Below are positions 1 through 11,400 of a stretch of 64,000 nucleotides of DNA, piece after piece. Origin of the DNA: Bedellia somnulentella (taxonomy: Eukaryota; Arthropoda; Insecta; Lepidoptera; Bedelliidae). Positions within the stretch are counted from its first letter, which is position 1. Each line of letters begins with the position of its first letter. The stretch is from assembly GCA_963576735.1 (NCBI GenBank), contig OY755198.1:1612001-1676000 (forward strand), read 5' to 3'. Below the pieces are notes generated by a model. It saw only the letters and a program-made list of their open reading frames with translations, was not told where the DNA came from and ran no database searches. Made by a program: the position numbers and the translations under genes.

Positions 1-277
1 CTGCTGTGTAGTGCCGGCATAGAATAGCACTACCCCATCTCTTCCCGTGGGTGTTTCGTAAGAGTCGACTAAGGGACTTCAGGGCTTCTATCATCTTCGC
101 CCTTTCACCAATCTAAGGTCTGCCGTGCTGATAGATGCGTGGCCAGGGGTGAGCCTGGTCTCTAGCGTGCCAACGTCCCGGAGCCTGGTGAACTCCGGGC
201 ACTAAATAACCTTGCTTTGTCAAGCGGGGCTCTGACAAAGTGGACAGAATGCTTCCCTAGCTACTCGTGGGAATCAC

Positions 278-1831
278 ATGTGTTTAAATAAAAATCAACA
301 CGGAGACGGCGATAAAGCTCGCCACTTATCACGTCATAGATTCTCATTGGGCGAAAAGTGGGCTGGAGAGACCCGCTTTAGTACGATGAATGTTTGCGGA
401 GGAATGCAAGAAAAGTTAGATGAAGTATGCCTGGTAATGAAAAAAAAGAATTTAGATTTGCTGTGTGTAAATGAGACGAAGTGTAAGGGAAAAGAGGTCT
501 CGCAACTTGGGTCAATTACTGCCATCTGGTCGGGGGTCGACCCTAATATCAGAGCTTGCCAAGGAGTGGGACTTCTTATGTCTGAAAGGATGGTTCAATG
601 TATGTCAGAGCATGAGTGTGTGAGTCCAAGGCTCCTCTGGGTTAAGTTGAAAGTGGGTTTGATCCGGTTACGCATAATATGCGTCTATGCGCCGGATATG
701 TCGAAAGCACTAACTCAGAGGGAAGAGTTTTGGAATTTATTAGGTGATGTAGTGAATGGGTGTGATTTGAATGAAAGGATAATTATGTTAGGGGATTTTA
801 ATGGTTGGGTTGGTGTGAAACGCAACGGATGTGAACGAGTATTAGGAAAATATGGGGATCAGAGAGTGAATGAAAATGGGGAAAAATTGATTGAAGTATG
901 TTTGGAGAGGGATCTTTGTGTTACTAACACATTGTTTAAACACAAAGATATCCACATGTATACAAGGCAACGAGGTAGCGAGAGAAGTATGATAGATTTT
1001 GTGATTGTGGATGAAAGACTGAAATCAAAAGTGGTTGACACTAGAGTCTATAGAGGTGTCAACGTGGGAACAGACCATTTCCTCGTCGTGTCACGAGTAA
1101 GGGGTCTGTTCAAACGGTGGCGTCATAGGACTAGAGTGCCAACTACTGAACCTTCGAGAATAAGAGTAGAAAATTTAGTAGAAGATGAAAAAATAGGAGA
1201 TGAATATGTTAAGAAATTGGATGAAAGACTGAGTTGCGTAGAAATGACGGATGAAATGGAAATTGAAGATGTATGGAGTGTGCTCAAATCTACGTTAGTT
1301 GAATGTGCGACGGAAGTTTGTGGAGTGAGCAAAAGGAAAATTAGACCATCAGCTAGTTGGTGGGATAAAAATGTGAAAGATGCAGTGAATGAAAAGAAGA
1401 AAGCTTGGCTCGATTTACTAGCAATCAAAGCTAGTAAACGGATGAATGTGTGTATAAATGATGATGAAGTTGAGAGATTTGAAGATGAATATAAGAGAAT
1501 AAAGAGAATGGTTAAGAATAAAATAGAGCAGAAAAAGCGAGATCTGAAAGAATGGAGTGAAAAGAAACTCTCCAATAATTTCCAAAACAATCAAAAATTG
1601 TTTTGGAAATATATCAGACGTGAAAGGGGAGTTTCACAAAACACCAGTACAAATGTAATGAAGGATGAAAAAGGTGAATTAATGACTGATGGAATTAGAA
1701 TAAAAAGGGTATGGAAGGATTATTTCGAGGGTCTCTTTGAAAAAGAGGATGACCCCACTACTTCAGCAATTGATATTAATATTAATTGTAACGAAGTGTT
1801 GGGTGATATGTGTGAAAGTGTGAAAGTGTGA
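278..1831 (+). pseudogene. RTE LINE endonuclease and N-terminal RT linker (part 1 of broken ORF)
   Basis: 517 codons opening the LINE's coding region. Endonuclease signatures are visible in order: a 'TMNVCGGMQEKLDEV' start at about residue 36, 'LLCVNETKCKGKE' (the catalytic Glu motif), 'IMLGDFNGWVG' (GDFN motif) and 'GTDHFLVVSRV' (the usual SDH motif, here TDH). The EN domain would nick target DNA to prime reverse transcription. The frame closes at 1831 beside a direct repeat of 'GTGTGAAA' at about 1809-1830, which looks like replication slippage; the RT continues in another frame from 1828. The 278 ATG is the first in frame, but the conserved part starts later, so the start is uncertain. Confidence 0.85.
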
Positions 1832-2889
1832 TAAGTATGGAAGAAATTGTAAAAGCGATGAAATGTATGAAATTAGGGAAAGCGGCAGGGTATGATAGAG
1901 TTAATATCGAAATGCTAAGGGCTGGTAAAGGGTTAGTGGCTTCTTGGCTGTTCTTCCTTTTTCGAAAGTGTTGGGCACTTGGCAAAGTACCAAATGATTG
2001 GTGCAGAGCGGTGATAGTGCCCCTATATAAAGGGAAAGGGTCACGCCAGGTAGCAAAAAACTACCGTGGTATTAGCCTACTTAGTGTTGTCGGTAAATTG
2101 TATGCTAAGGTATTGATTGAAAGAGTGATGAAAGAAACTGATGAGAAAATCTGGGATGTGCAAGCAGGGTTTAGAAAGGGAATGGGATGTATGGATCAAA
2201 TCTTCTCCTTAAGGTGCGTTACAGAAAAATTCTTAGCAAAGAACCAAAAAGTGTATTGCACCTTCATTGATCTGGAGAAGGCGTATGATAGGGTAGTAAG
2301 AAAGAATTTGTGGGAGGTGTTGTCTAAGTTCGGTTTGGGGAGCCAACTTATACGTGCATTGGAGTCACTCTATGAGGGTTCCAGTGCATGTGTAAGAATA
2401 AACGGAGAAAACACGGACTGGTTTGAAATCTCTAGGGGTGTACGTCAGGGTTGTGTAGCTTCTCCGTGGCTTTTCAATCTGTTCATGGATGACTGTTTGA
2501 AAGAACTACGCGAAAGTGATTATGGTCTGAGAATGGAAGGATTCATCATTAAATGCCTCTTATACGCTGACGATCAAGTATTACTTGCATCAACGGTAAA
2601 TGAGTTGCAAGAGATGGTGAATATTGCGTGTAAGTCTTTTGAAAGAAAGGGCATGCGAGTGAATGTGGACAAAACCAAGACAATGGTTTTCCAGAGAGAG
2701 GAAAGTATGACAGAATGTGAGATTACAATAGGTGGCAAGAAAGTGGAACAAGTGAAAGAGTTTGTATATCTGGGAAGTTTGTTTACAAGGGACGGAAAAT
2801 GCGAGAAAGATATTGAAAGGAGAGTAAAAAAAGGGAAATGCGGTAAATGGAGCCATAAACAGTCTAATGTCGAGCCAGTTCCTGTCTGA
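1828..2889 (+). pseudogene. RTE LINE reverse transcriptase core (part 2 of broken ORF)
   Basis: 353 codons holding the reverse transcriptase fingers and palm. 'NYRGISLLSVVGKLYAKVL', 'CTFIDLEKAYDRVV' (first catalytic Asp), 'GVRQGCVASPWLFNLFMDD' and 'LLYADDQVLLA' (the YADD catalytic pair) appear in canonical order. The frame is lost again at about 2826-2840, in a run of A and G, and the C-terminal part resumes in the frame of part 1. No host function is suggested. Confidence 0.88.
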
Positions 2890-3406
2890 AAAGGCGCGAA
2901 TGGCAGTTCACAATGCTGTACTGGTTCCTACGCTGATGTATGGTAGTGAATGTTGGGCATGGCAAAAGAGGCATGAAAGTAGAGTGAATGCAGTGGAAAT
3001 GAGATCCCTCAGAAGTATATGTAATGTAAGGTTGTGCGACAGAGTGAGAAATAGTGTAATTCGTGAACGTTTAGGTGTGAAAGATGACGTAGTGTGCAAG
3101 ATAGAGAAAGGAATGTTAAGGTGGTTTGGGCACATAGAGAGGATGAATGACAGTAAATTGGTGAAAGAGATCTATAGAGCCAACGTGGAAGGTAATGTGA
3201 GTAGAGGACGACCACGGAGAACACACTTGGACCAAATTGAGAGTGTGCTCAAAAAGGCTGGCGTCCGAAGTATGAAGAATAAAAGAGCATGTATGAAAAG
3301 ATTGATGGATGTAAACGAAGCTAGAGAGGTTTGTCAGGATCGTACAAAGTGGCGATCGATAGTCTCTGCCTACCCCAATGGGAACAATGGGCGTGAGTAT
3401 AAGTAA
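2867..3406 (+). pseudogene. RTE LINE C-terminal region (part 3 of broken ORF)
   Basis: 179 codons in the same frame as part 1. It holds the typical RTE C-terminal string of 'LMYGSECW', 'MLRWFGHIERM' and 'RGRPRRTHLD', ending 'WRSIVSAYP' just before the tandem tail. The same coding stretch appears as short remnants elsewhere in the window (3575, 8062, 10380, 37600, 44950, 50515 and 59670), so this family has been very active here. Confidence 0.85.
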
Positions 3407-3478
3407 GTAAGTAAGTATAATACACATACAAATGACATCCAAGACTAAGAAACAATAAATTATGCTTATCACATAAAT

Positions 3479-3561
3479 GTTGCTCTCAACGGGGACCGAA
3501 CCCGCAACCTCCGGACCGAGAAGCTAGTCAGTAGTCACCTATCCACTAGGCCACGGATGTC
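3479..3561 (-). mobile_element. tRNA-headed SINE fragment (family C)
   Basis: Read on the - strand this is a tRNA-like head with an A-box-like 'TGGCCTAGTGGATAGG' and a B box 'GGTTCGGTCCC'. A related head in + orientation is at 53883. Extra bases in the anticodon region and the repetition argue against a working tRNA gene. Confidence 0.6.
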
Positions 3562-3574
3562 GAAAATCAAAACC

Positions 3575-3665
3575 ATCCACATTGCCTCTATATATCTCTT
3601 TCCATTTTCTCTATGTGCCCAAACCATCTTAACATTCCTTTTTGTATCTTACACACAACGTCGTA
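3575..3665 (-). mobile_element. RTE LINE fragment
   Basis: On the - strand this reads as the 'VVCKIQKGMLRWFGHIE' part of the RTE C-terminal region, matching 3088-3145 of the full element in opposite orientation. Confidence 0.7.
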
Positions 3666-3938
3666 AGCTAATTATCAAGTGTAATAAAATTGAAATGATT
3701 TTCTAAAGTGTTATTATTGGAAATATAATTGAAAATGAATAACATTTTTGAATTGGATATTATTGTTACGTATAATAGTTACTAACTATGCGTATCGAAT
3801 AACGATTAAATTGCATATTTTTATATCGAATAGCTGTTAGTAGCGGCCATTTTGTTGGCCTTATCGCGAATATAGTATGCTAGTCGTATGTACTGGCTTC
3901 ACACGGGTAGTACTATTTTCACTGACATATTCGATCAC

Positions 3939-4260
3939 GACGACGTGATAGCTCAATGGGTAGAACGCCGGTTATCGTGCAAACGACTAGTGTTCAAATC
4001 CCGGGTCGGGCCTACACCAATTTGTCTTTTCTAAAGACATGTGTAGTTCAAGGCTGACCACATGGCTGAGTTGTACTTAGTCATGTGACAGTGTATTCGT
4101 ACAAAACGGCGATAGGCCTGCCCCCTATCACGTGAGTACACTGTCCATGCAAAACGTGGGCACTCTGAACACCAGGTGACAAAGTCACGTGATGTTCAAA
4201 AGTATTAGTACCTCTGCCAACCCCTTCGGGGATATTCGGCGTGAACGTTTGAGTTATGTT
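3939..4260 (+). mobile_element. tRNA-derived SINE (family T), full length with 12-bp TSD
   Basis: A complete SINE. The tRNA-like head has A box 'TAGCTCAATGGG' and B box 'GTTCAAATCCC', followed by a body with 'GATAGGCCTGCCCCC' and a tail 'GTGAACGTTT...GTTATGTT'. The perfect 12-bp duplication ATATTCGATCAC flanks it (3927-3938 and 4261-4272). This copy defines the family; about ten others lie in the window. Confidence 0.88.
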
Positions 4261-4370
4261 ATATTCGATCACTAGTAACCCTATACAGGGGCGTATCCAG
4301 CCCTCAAAAAATCTACCTAAAAATCTGTTAGCCATAGTATTAGTATAATCATGCCATCAGCAGACCATAA

Positions 4371-4622
4371 GGGCCGGCGCTGACTGCCGGCATGGCATGG
4401 CAAAGGATTTCGGTACAGATATAGCATTTTTAATCTTATTACCATGAGTATAGAATTCATTTTACTTTATTTTGACACAACGATGCCGACGTGCTGTCCT
4501 ACCGCGGCCTCCCTCGGCATCGTTGTGTCAAAATGAATTCTATACGCATGGTAATAAGATTGAAAATGCTATATCTGTACCGAAATCCTTTGCCATGCCA
4601 TGCCGGCAGTCAGCGCCGGCCC
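4371..4622. mobile_element. PIF/Harbinger-like MITE with near-complete inverted repeats
   Basis: A 252-bp foldback whose arms start 'GGGCCGGCGCTGACTGCC' and pair over roughly 115 bp each around a short centre. TAA flanks both ends, the 3-bp duplication typical of PIF/Harbinger elements. A second copy is at 36765-37015 with TTA. It is non-autonomous, with no coding capacity. Confidence 0.82.
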
Positions 4623-4840
4623 TAAAAGTGTGAGGACGTAGGTCTATTAGGGTTGTGGGCATGCCCATCTGGCCCATATGGCTGGATCCGCGCTTGACCC
4701 TATATGAAACTTTTGTGATAGCCTTAAGTTACATCTGAAGGTCGTAGGTTTCCATTGGTGAAAGAGTTTTTGTAATCGGTCGGTCGGAGCCTGTTTTTAC
4801 AGACCAACAGACACACATCCAAATCTTCACCTTAATTATA

Positions 4841-5632
4841 TATGTCGTAGGATGATTTGATGTTTAGGTTTTTTGCAAAAAACCTAGGGATTTTGCAAAA
4901 ATCCGGATAATTAGACAACGGTTATAATATTTTCTAATCTTACTAGGTTTTTTGCAAAAAAACTAGTGTGACTCCGAAACGAAATGTCAGTTTTTATGAA
5001 TACTGTACACTGATTGGTCGATTGCAGTGCCCCATAAACACGTCATCTCTGATTGGTTGTTAATTAAGACGTACTTACTTCATTGTTCCTACCTACATTT
5101 AATTTGATTGTTATTTAAATTTTAGCTATCCATCCATTTATAGTCATTTCCCTTTATAACTCTAGCTATGATACTTCAATACTACAATTTAAAACGTACT
5201 TACATTTATGTATTATATTATATTAAATATATCGCTGAGTTAGTATCCCATAATACAAGTGTTACTTAGTTTGGGGTACCTTGATCTGTGTATAATATGC
5301 CCGAACATGATTGTAATTTTACTCCAACAAAAGAGTAAAAAAAATAATTTAATTCCTAGTAGCAAATAAGTATTGTCATTTCTTACCCTTTATAACTCTA
5401 GCTATAATATCTCCATACTAAAATGACGAACCAATCAGAATAAGTGTAGGCGAGCAATCAGAAATCAGCCAATCAGCATTAAAGAAGTACAATCTTACTA
5501 AACCAACTAGTTTTTTTGCAAAAAACCTAGTAAGATTAGAAAATATTATAACCGTTGTCTAATTATCCGGATTTTTGCAAAATCCCTAGGTTTTTTGCAA
5601 AAAACCTAAACATCAAATCATCCTACGACATA
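4841..5632. mobile_element. Non-autonomous DNA element with about 125-bp inverted repeats
   Basis: Both ends begin 'TATGTCGTAGGATGATTTGA' and stay inverted copies to about 4965 and 5507. Each arm carries repeated palindromic 'TTTTGCAAAA' motifs next to 'CCTAG', which could be transposase binding sites. The 540-bp centre is AT-rich and non-coding. Flanking TA-rich sequence hides the exact target duplication, so the superfamily is not assigned. Confidence 0.75.
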
Positions 5633-5708
5633 TATATATTATAGTAACACAAATGGAGACCTAACAGTTCAACTACCTGGTTGATTTAGCTGATGGAACT
5701 CTTGACAA

Positions 5709-5736
5709 AAAACCCTGAGGAAGTCCTCAGGGTTTT
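5709..5736. repeat. Perfect 13-bp hairpin
   Basis: AAAACCCTGAGGA and its exact reverse complement are separated by two bases. It resembles a hairpin terminator in form, but there is no gene beside it, so I give it no function. Confidence 0.5.
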
Positions 5737-5939
5737 GATTTAAATGACTGATTTGACTGAAAACTTAATTTCAAAAAAATTTAAAAATGTGGTTCATATT
5801 TTTTATAACATAAATGATAACACCAAATCTAATATAATGTGTTTATTTTTTTTCCCTAATTAAGGCATATTTTGCATAGGTGAAATACACCAAATTTCAG
5901 TGTTTTAAGCAATTTTATAGGTACCACCACGTTAATTTT

Positions 5940-6310
5940 CGGCCTTGGCTTCAGTTTCGGCCGAAACCAGTTTCGGTCGGACACTAGTCTTCAGCCACAT
6001 CGCCCAAAAATCACGGGCAGAAATGGGTTAGTGCTATCAAACGTGTACGTTTATCGTATTAAATAATCATTTTTATCATCGGTTACTGCTATCGCATTCA
6101 TATTTGCCCGATTCTGTATAAGTTTGTCTCACTCTTGTCGATAAGATAGAGCAAAATAAAACGTATCTTATACTTGCTGAGACTTTGTACTCTTGTCTAT
6201 ATTGTCAAAGGGAGAGATAGAGTTTACAAGGAAAATATCTTTTAAAGGATCTGTGTAGTATGTCAGCTTTGAACAACACTAACTATTATCCCCTGGGTGT
6301 TGTATGAGGC
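5940..6310 (+). repeat. Decayed repeat fragments
   Basis: It contains 'TTTCGGCCGAAACC' palindromic repeats at about 5955-5985, a scrap of SINE family R middle at 5995-6030 and a degenerate SINE-R head at about 6250-6305. No gene is visible. Confidence 0.4.
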
Positions 6311-6321
6311 GGCTTAAAATT

Positions 6322-6582
6322 TTACATACATACATACATACATACGTATACTCACGGCTATAAATACCAAGAAGGGGTAGCCAGAGCTGAGGAATTAAAT
6401 ATTCCCAAGCAACTTTTGGAAAGTCGAGTGGGGAAAAGATGGTGAGATAAAGGTTGTTGGTGATGGGTCTCCAACCGCATCGCCCAAAAATCCCTTAAAA
6501 AGCCCCGATACCGTTAGTTGCCTTTTACGTACACCCACCGGAAGAAATGGGGTAGTGCTATTCTAAGCCGACACTACACAGC
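6322..6582 (-). mobile_element. RTE-ended SINE (family R), full length
   Basis: A full copy in reverse orientation: the tandem 'CATA' tail comes first, then the body, with the conserved head complement 'GCCGACACTACACAGC' at the right. The 11-bp duplication TTAAAATTTTA is present on both sides. The middle carries the family's 'TTGGTGATGGGTCTCCAAC' segment. Confidence 0.88.
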
Positions 6583-7001
6583 AAATTAAAATTTTAATAT
6601 TCCATAATTTCCTAAACAAACTGTGCGTATTGAAAGGCATACATCTATCTAACCCCTGACGACATTCTAGTCGTGAGGATACTAAGACTGTTGCTATAGC
6701 CGATTAGCGGCACCTCTTTAAATATTTCACGCATATTAGTCCGACATAATTTCCTATTAAAAATATACAAACGAATTTTTGTTATAGTTAATTTTAGTTG
6801 TAAAATCGGCTTATCAAAAACTGACCTAATTGCAGTTTTTGTAAACGATCGCCTTGGCAACGTAAGTGTTAACGGTTGCAGTTTTAGTTTTATATAGTAA
6901 CATACACACATTCACAAACACATAGAATTGTTTAGAGATAGAATTTTTTTTATGCCTTTACTTCTTAACAGGAACCGTAAGCATTTTTCTTTAAGGTGTG
7001 T

Positions 7002-7624
7002 TTTTAGGGTTCCGTAGCCAAATGGCAAAAACGGGACCCTTATAGATTCGTCATGTCTGTCTGTCCGTCCGTCCGTCCGTATGTCACAGCCAGTTTATTC
7101 CGAAACTATAAGAACTACATTATTGGAAATTGGTGCGTAGATGTATTCTGTAAACCGCATTAAGATTTTAAAATAAAATCTGAAAAAAAAAACCAAAATT
7201 TTTAGGGTTCCCCATACATAGAACTGAAACTCAAAAACTTTTTTTTCATCAAACCTATACGTGTGGGGTATCTATCAAAAGGTATTTGAAAATGATGTTG
7301 AGGTTTCTTATATCATTTTTTTCAAAACTGAATAGTTTGCGCGAGAGACTTTTTCAAAGTGCTAAAATGTGTGTCCCCCCCCCCGTAACTTCTAAAATAT
7401 GGGCATGATAATACTGAAAAAAATATATGATGTGTATTACTATGCAAACTACTAACGAAAATTGGTTTGAATGAGATCTAGCCCGTAGTTCTATTTTTAA
7501 ACGTCATAAATCAAATTACTTACCTAATTTGGCTCCCATGATTTTCACACAAACGGGATTTTCTATATATATGATAGTACGGAACCCTTAGTGCGCGATC
7601 CGACTCGCACTTGGCCGGTTTTTT
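7002..7624. repeat. Lepidopteran dispersed repeat (CCGTAGCC to GGCCGG type)
   Basis: It starts 'AGGGTTCCGTAGCCAAATGG', passes through tandem 'GTCCGTCC' at about 7060-7080 and ends 'CTCGCACTTGGCCGGTTTTT'. I recognise this wording as a very common lepidopteran repeat; its class is not evident from one copy. A scrap of the right end recurs at about 55840-55880. Confidence 0.65.
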
Positions 7625-7715
7625 TTTATTCGACATTTTATATACTGAAATTTGAGGCCACTAAATCGCAGTAAAATTTACTGAATTTATGTTTATGTTT
7701 ATAATTTATGTTTTA

Positions 7716-7968
7716 GCCGTGTAGTGTCGGCTTAGAATAACACTACCCCATTTCTACCCGTGGGTGATCGTAAGAGGCGACTAAGGGTATAGGGGCTTAT
7801 AAAGTGATTTTTGGGCGATGTGGTTGGTGACCCGTCACCAAAAACATTTATTATTACCATCTTTTCCCCAATTGACTTCCAAAAGTGGCTGAGGAATTTT
7901 TCATTCCAAAGCTCTGGCTACCCCGTTAAGGGATTTATAGCCGTGAGTATATGTATGTATGTATGTTT
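7716..7968 (+). mobile_element. RTE-ended SINE (family R)
   Basis: Full-length copy from 'GCCGTGTAGTGTCGGC' to the ATGT tandem tail. It belongs to a subtype with 'GTTAAGGGATTTATAG' and 'ATTGACTTCCAAAAG', shared with the copies at 15024, 16280, 23178 and 36433. Confidence 0.85.
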
Positions 7969-8061
7969 ACTCAATAACTATAATGTTAAAATGAACAAAG
8001 TAAAGGTCATTAAATTACGCACAAATATATACAACATACGTATGCATGTTGGTTTTCTTAC

Positions 8062-8260
8062 GCAATCAGTTCACATTGGGGTAGGCAGAGACTACCGATT
8101 GCCACTTTGTACGATCCTGGCAAACTTCTCGAGCCTCCTTTACATCTGTCAATCCTTTCATGAATGCCTTTTTATTCTTCTGACTTCAGAGGTATTTTCT
8201 GTATTAGATTTTAAATGGATTCTCCATGGTTGCCTTCTGGTGACATTACCATTCGCTCTA
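8062..8260 (-). mobile_element. RTE LINE 3' fragment
   Basis: The reverse complement matches the C-terminal coding part and 3' end of the element at 1-3417, including the bases for 'RTKW' and 'VSAYPN'. It lies directly upstream of the first LARP1 coding exon. Confidence 0.75.
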
Positions 8261-8407
8261 TACAGATTCATTGATATTGTAACAAATAACAGATGATCCG
8301 CTCACCATGACAAATTAAATAAAGTGAAATAAAAAATAAAAAAAAAGACAAAAGTGCAAACAAAGATGGCGTCGCAGTGAAACAGTGTTGCCAACGTAAT
8401 AGTGATA

Positions 8408-8482
8408 ATGACGGCCGGTGTTGCCACCAAACGGCGAGCCAAGTCGCGGCGGAGCTGGGTGAAACTGGACCAGTGTGACCAG
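8408..8482 (+). CDS. Larp1: LARP1 putative first coding exon
   Basis: ATG at 8408 opens 25 codons of basic sequence ('[14 protein letters not shown]') and ends at CAG before GTATTG in phase 0, which fits the next exon. The phase match and absence of stops support it, but no homology decides the start, and other 5' exons may exist outside the window. Confidence 0.5.
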
Positions 8483-11400
8483 GTATTGATAAGATAGTTT
8501 TGACAGATTTGGAGGACTTACTCGCACACTAGCTGAGTTCCTCTCGAAATCTATATGGTGGGATAATGTGAAAGTATTCTTATTGCTGTTGTCATTAGTG
8601 AATTTCGTGAGAAAACCGTTCCGTAACTATCAACATTAGTAAATTAGGAAACATTAAATATTTGTCCAATACGTTTTAATTACTATGAATAAGTACCTAG
8701 TTGTCTAGCAATTATTTAAATCCAACCCACTACCAATTTATTCTAAATTATTATAATTTAATATATTATAATTTCTATTTCTTAGCCTACACAAACATCA
8801 ACGACTGTTGAAATTTGTTGATTTGAAGTCAGCAACTAATAAAAATCTTTCTTTTTTTTATTTCTTAATATTCTTAACATCCGTTTGTCCGCAGGTGTCT
8901 GATATCATGGACATCGTCGATACAAAAAACTAAACTTTAACCTTAGTAGAATTTTCGTGTCTCTCCTTCCTAGTTTAAAAGCCTTGTGTATCTTCCCCTC
9001 TTTAGCTCACACAAATACAGATATAACAATTGGTCTATATAAATATTCGTTTGTCCGCAGGCATCAGATTTCACGGACATCGGCGACTGGCCGACGCTGA
9101 GCGCGGCGGTGGCGGGCGCGCGGTCGCACTCGTCGCCGCCGCCGCTAGATGGCGACTCCACACATCATAATGGCACTGCGGTATGTGTTTCTTTGTTTAC
9201 TACCCTCATTTTAAAGATTTTATGATGCTTCGCAAAATGGGAGCAATTTACTCCTATTTTGCTATTCTACATCCCGAGAGAGGTGACTTAAGATTTTGGT
9301 ACTTATAAGTAGTTAGAGGATGTGGATGGCGACTCGAGAAATCATAATGGAAATATGGTATTTACGAGTAGAACTATCATCATGTTTTCTATTTTGCTAT
9401 ACTTCTTTCCGCGAGTGTCTTTATATGTGACTTAGAGGATTGAAGCTTGTAAGTAGTTAGGTTTTGTGGATAGCGTCTCGAGACATCCTAAGAGTTCTGC
9501 GGTATGTACGATATTTGATATATACCCCCAAGTCTAGTCTTCCTGGTCTAGAGGTTAAGTTTTCTAGTTCGATCCCCGGGTGGTAAACTTACAAAATTAG
9601 TTTACTAAATACTTCATTAACTTTGGAATGATAATACAAACTTGAATCGGCTTCAAATGTTTCTCGGGGAAACTTACGAATTCAATTTGTAAGATTTCAC
9701 ACAGTTTGGAAGGATTTTGCTGACTTGTATCACTTGATTTCGTGCATCACGGTTGTAGTCGTTAGACTGCTAAGACGCACTGGACTGCGTAGTCCCTATA
9801 CAGGGTAGGCTCAAGCCTCGGTGGAGACATGTATGGGCTGTGAGAAACCTACAAGTGACAGATTTCATTTGACATGTGCACTTTTTCACTGATGTCTAAT
9901 TTTGTCTTTAAATTAAATCCATTATAAATATCATACCAATACTAACTTAACCATTCGAAAATTCCAGGAGCAAGACCGCAAACCGCTCGATGACAACAAA
10001 CACGAGAAGACAGACACGCAGCACTCCGAACACAGAGACAAGCACAACGAGAAACATAACGAGAAGAAACCTGCCGGTGAGGGAGATGTAGTAAGCAAGT
10101 GATTGATTGAATGAGTTAATGATGTATTTATGTGGGAATGACTTGTTGAATGAAGTGATTTTAGTATGGAGCTGGTTCATAGTAAATAATTTATACTTCA
10201 TAAGTATTGACTTTGGTGAAAAGCGGGTGATTAAGTGAGCGTGAGTTATGAGTGAATGGTTGAATGAGTTGTTGAACGATGTGATTTCTAGTTTGAAGTT
10301 GGATCCTAGCATTTCAATGAATACTTCATATTTTATGGACACTTGCAAATAAATGTATGAAATCAGACGTCTACCTTTTTGAACACAAATGCTCTATTTG
10401 ATCTAAATGTCTCCTGCGTGGCCGTCCTCTACTGACATTACCATCAACATTAAGTCTAAATTTCTAAACTTTTCATTCAGACCTTATTTAGCATGTTATG
10501 TTATATTGCAGGATTAAATACTATTTAACTTGTTCACACAGGCGGCGGTAAGGGCGCCGCTAAATCCGGCAAACACAAATGGGTGCCTCTCGATATTGAC
10601 GTGAAAGCGGCCCGGCCTGGCAAACAGGGCATTGGCCATTCGAGATTAGATAGCGGTAAGTGAGATTTGTTGTTTAGTTCTTAGGGAAATGTAAGTATTT
10701 TAATATAAACATAAACGTTCACGCCGTTTATTCCCCGAAGGGGTTGTCAGAGGTACCAATACTTCTGAACTCACATGGCAAGCGCCATCTAGTTTCCAGA
10801 GAAGGTACCCACGTTTTGCTTAGACAGTGTACTCACGTGATAGGGGGCAGGCCTATCGCCCGTTTTGTACGAATACACTGTCACATGACTAAGTACAACT
10901 CAGCCATGTGGGTTTCCTCACGATGTTTTCCCTCACCGTTTTTTTCACCGTTTCGTATTTTAATATGTTTTAAGCAAACACAAAAATACATTTAAAGTGT
11001 AAATCTAAGGTGATTACACAAGGTTTATTCAAAATAATAAAAATGCTATCTAGGATGCAAAAACGAATAAAATAAATTTGATACTTAATGTGTTCTTAGT
11101 TTTAATATTTGTTTTGTAATGTATATTTTTTAACTTTTAAATAATTGAAGCTTAGCGAGCGAAGCTTCATTTAACCCCGATTTTTGTATTTCGTATGTAA
11201 CCTAACTCTTCTAATTAAAAAGAAAAGTTTAGTTTTTAGATCCTTCTGTTTCTGTTGTGTTTGAAATTTTTGTGCCTTCGGTTACGGCGAATAATGCGGC
11301 TCTTTAATTCATTTCTATAACACACACATTATCCTCAGATCCCCGCTATGGTATATACTATACGGTGAAATGGCACGCTGTCTCAATAGTTCTAAAATGT

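Larger units (their letters stand above)
1..3417 (+). mobile_element. RTE-clade non-LTR retrotransposon, near full length, frameshifted
   Basis: A LINE with a roughly 277-base 5' leader, an apurinic-type endonuclease, a reverse transcriptase and a 3' end of short tandem repeats (AAGT)n at about 3401-3417. There is no poly(A) tail, which fits the RTE clade. The coding part is split over three overlapping reading frames, so this copy is dead but young enough that all motifs are legible. The first about 85 bases closely match the head of the short SINE spread through the window, and the last about 50 bases match that SINE's tail. The true 5' end may lie just outside the window. The clade call rests on the EN-RT order, motif wording and tail type; a phylogeny of the RT domain would settle it. 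Confidence 0.88.

Noticed and set aside
334..3472. Open frames on the - strand opposite the RTE LINE
   Set aside because: Shadows of the LINE coding strand, caused by its purine bias; no domains.
3939..4020. tRNA gene at the head of SINE family T
   Set aside because: A and B boxes are present but the arms do not fold properly, and it is followed by the SINE body and target duplication.
5709..5736. Rho-independent-type terminator
   Set aside because: The hairpin form fits, but this is a eukaryotic intergenic region with no gene ending there.
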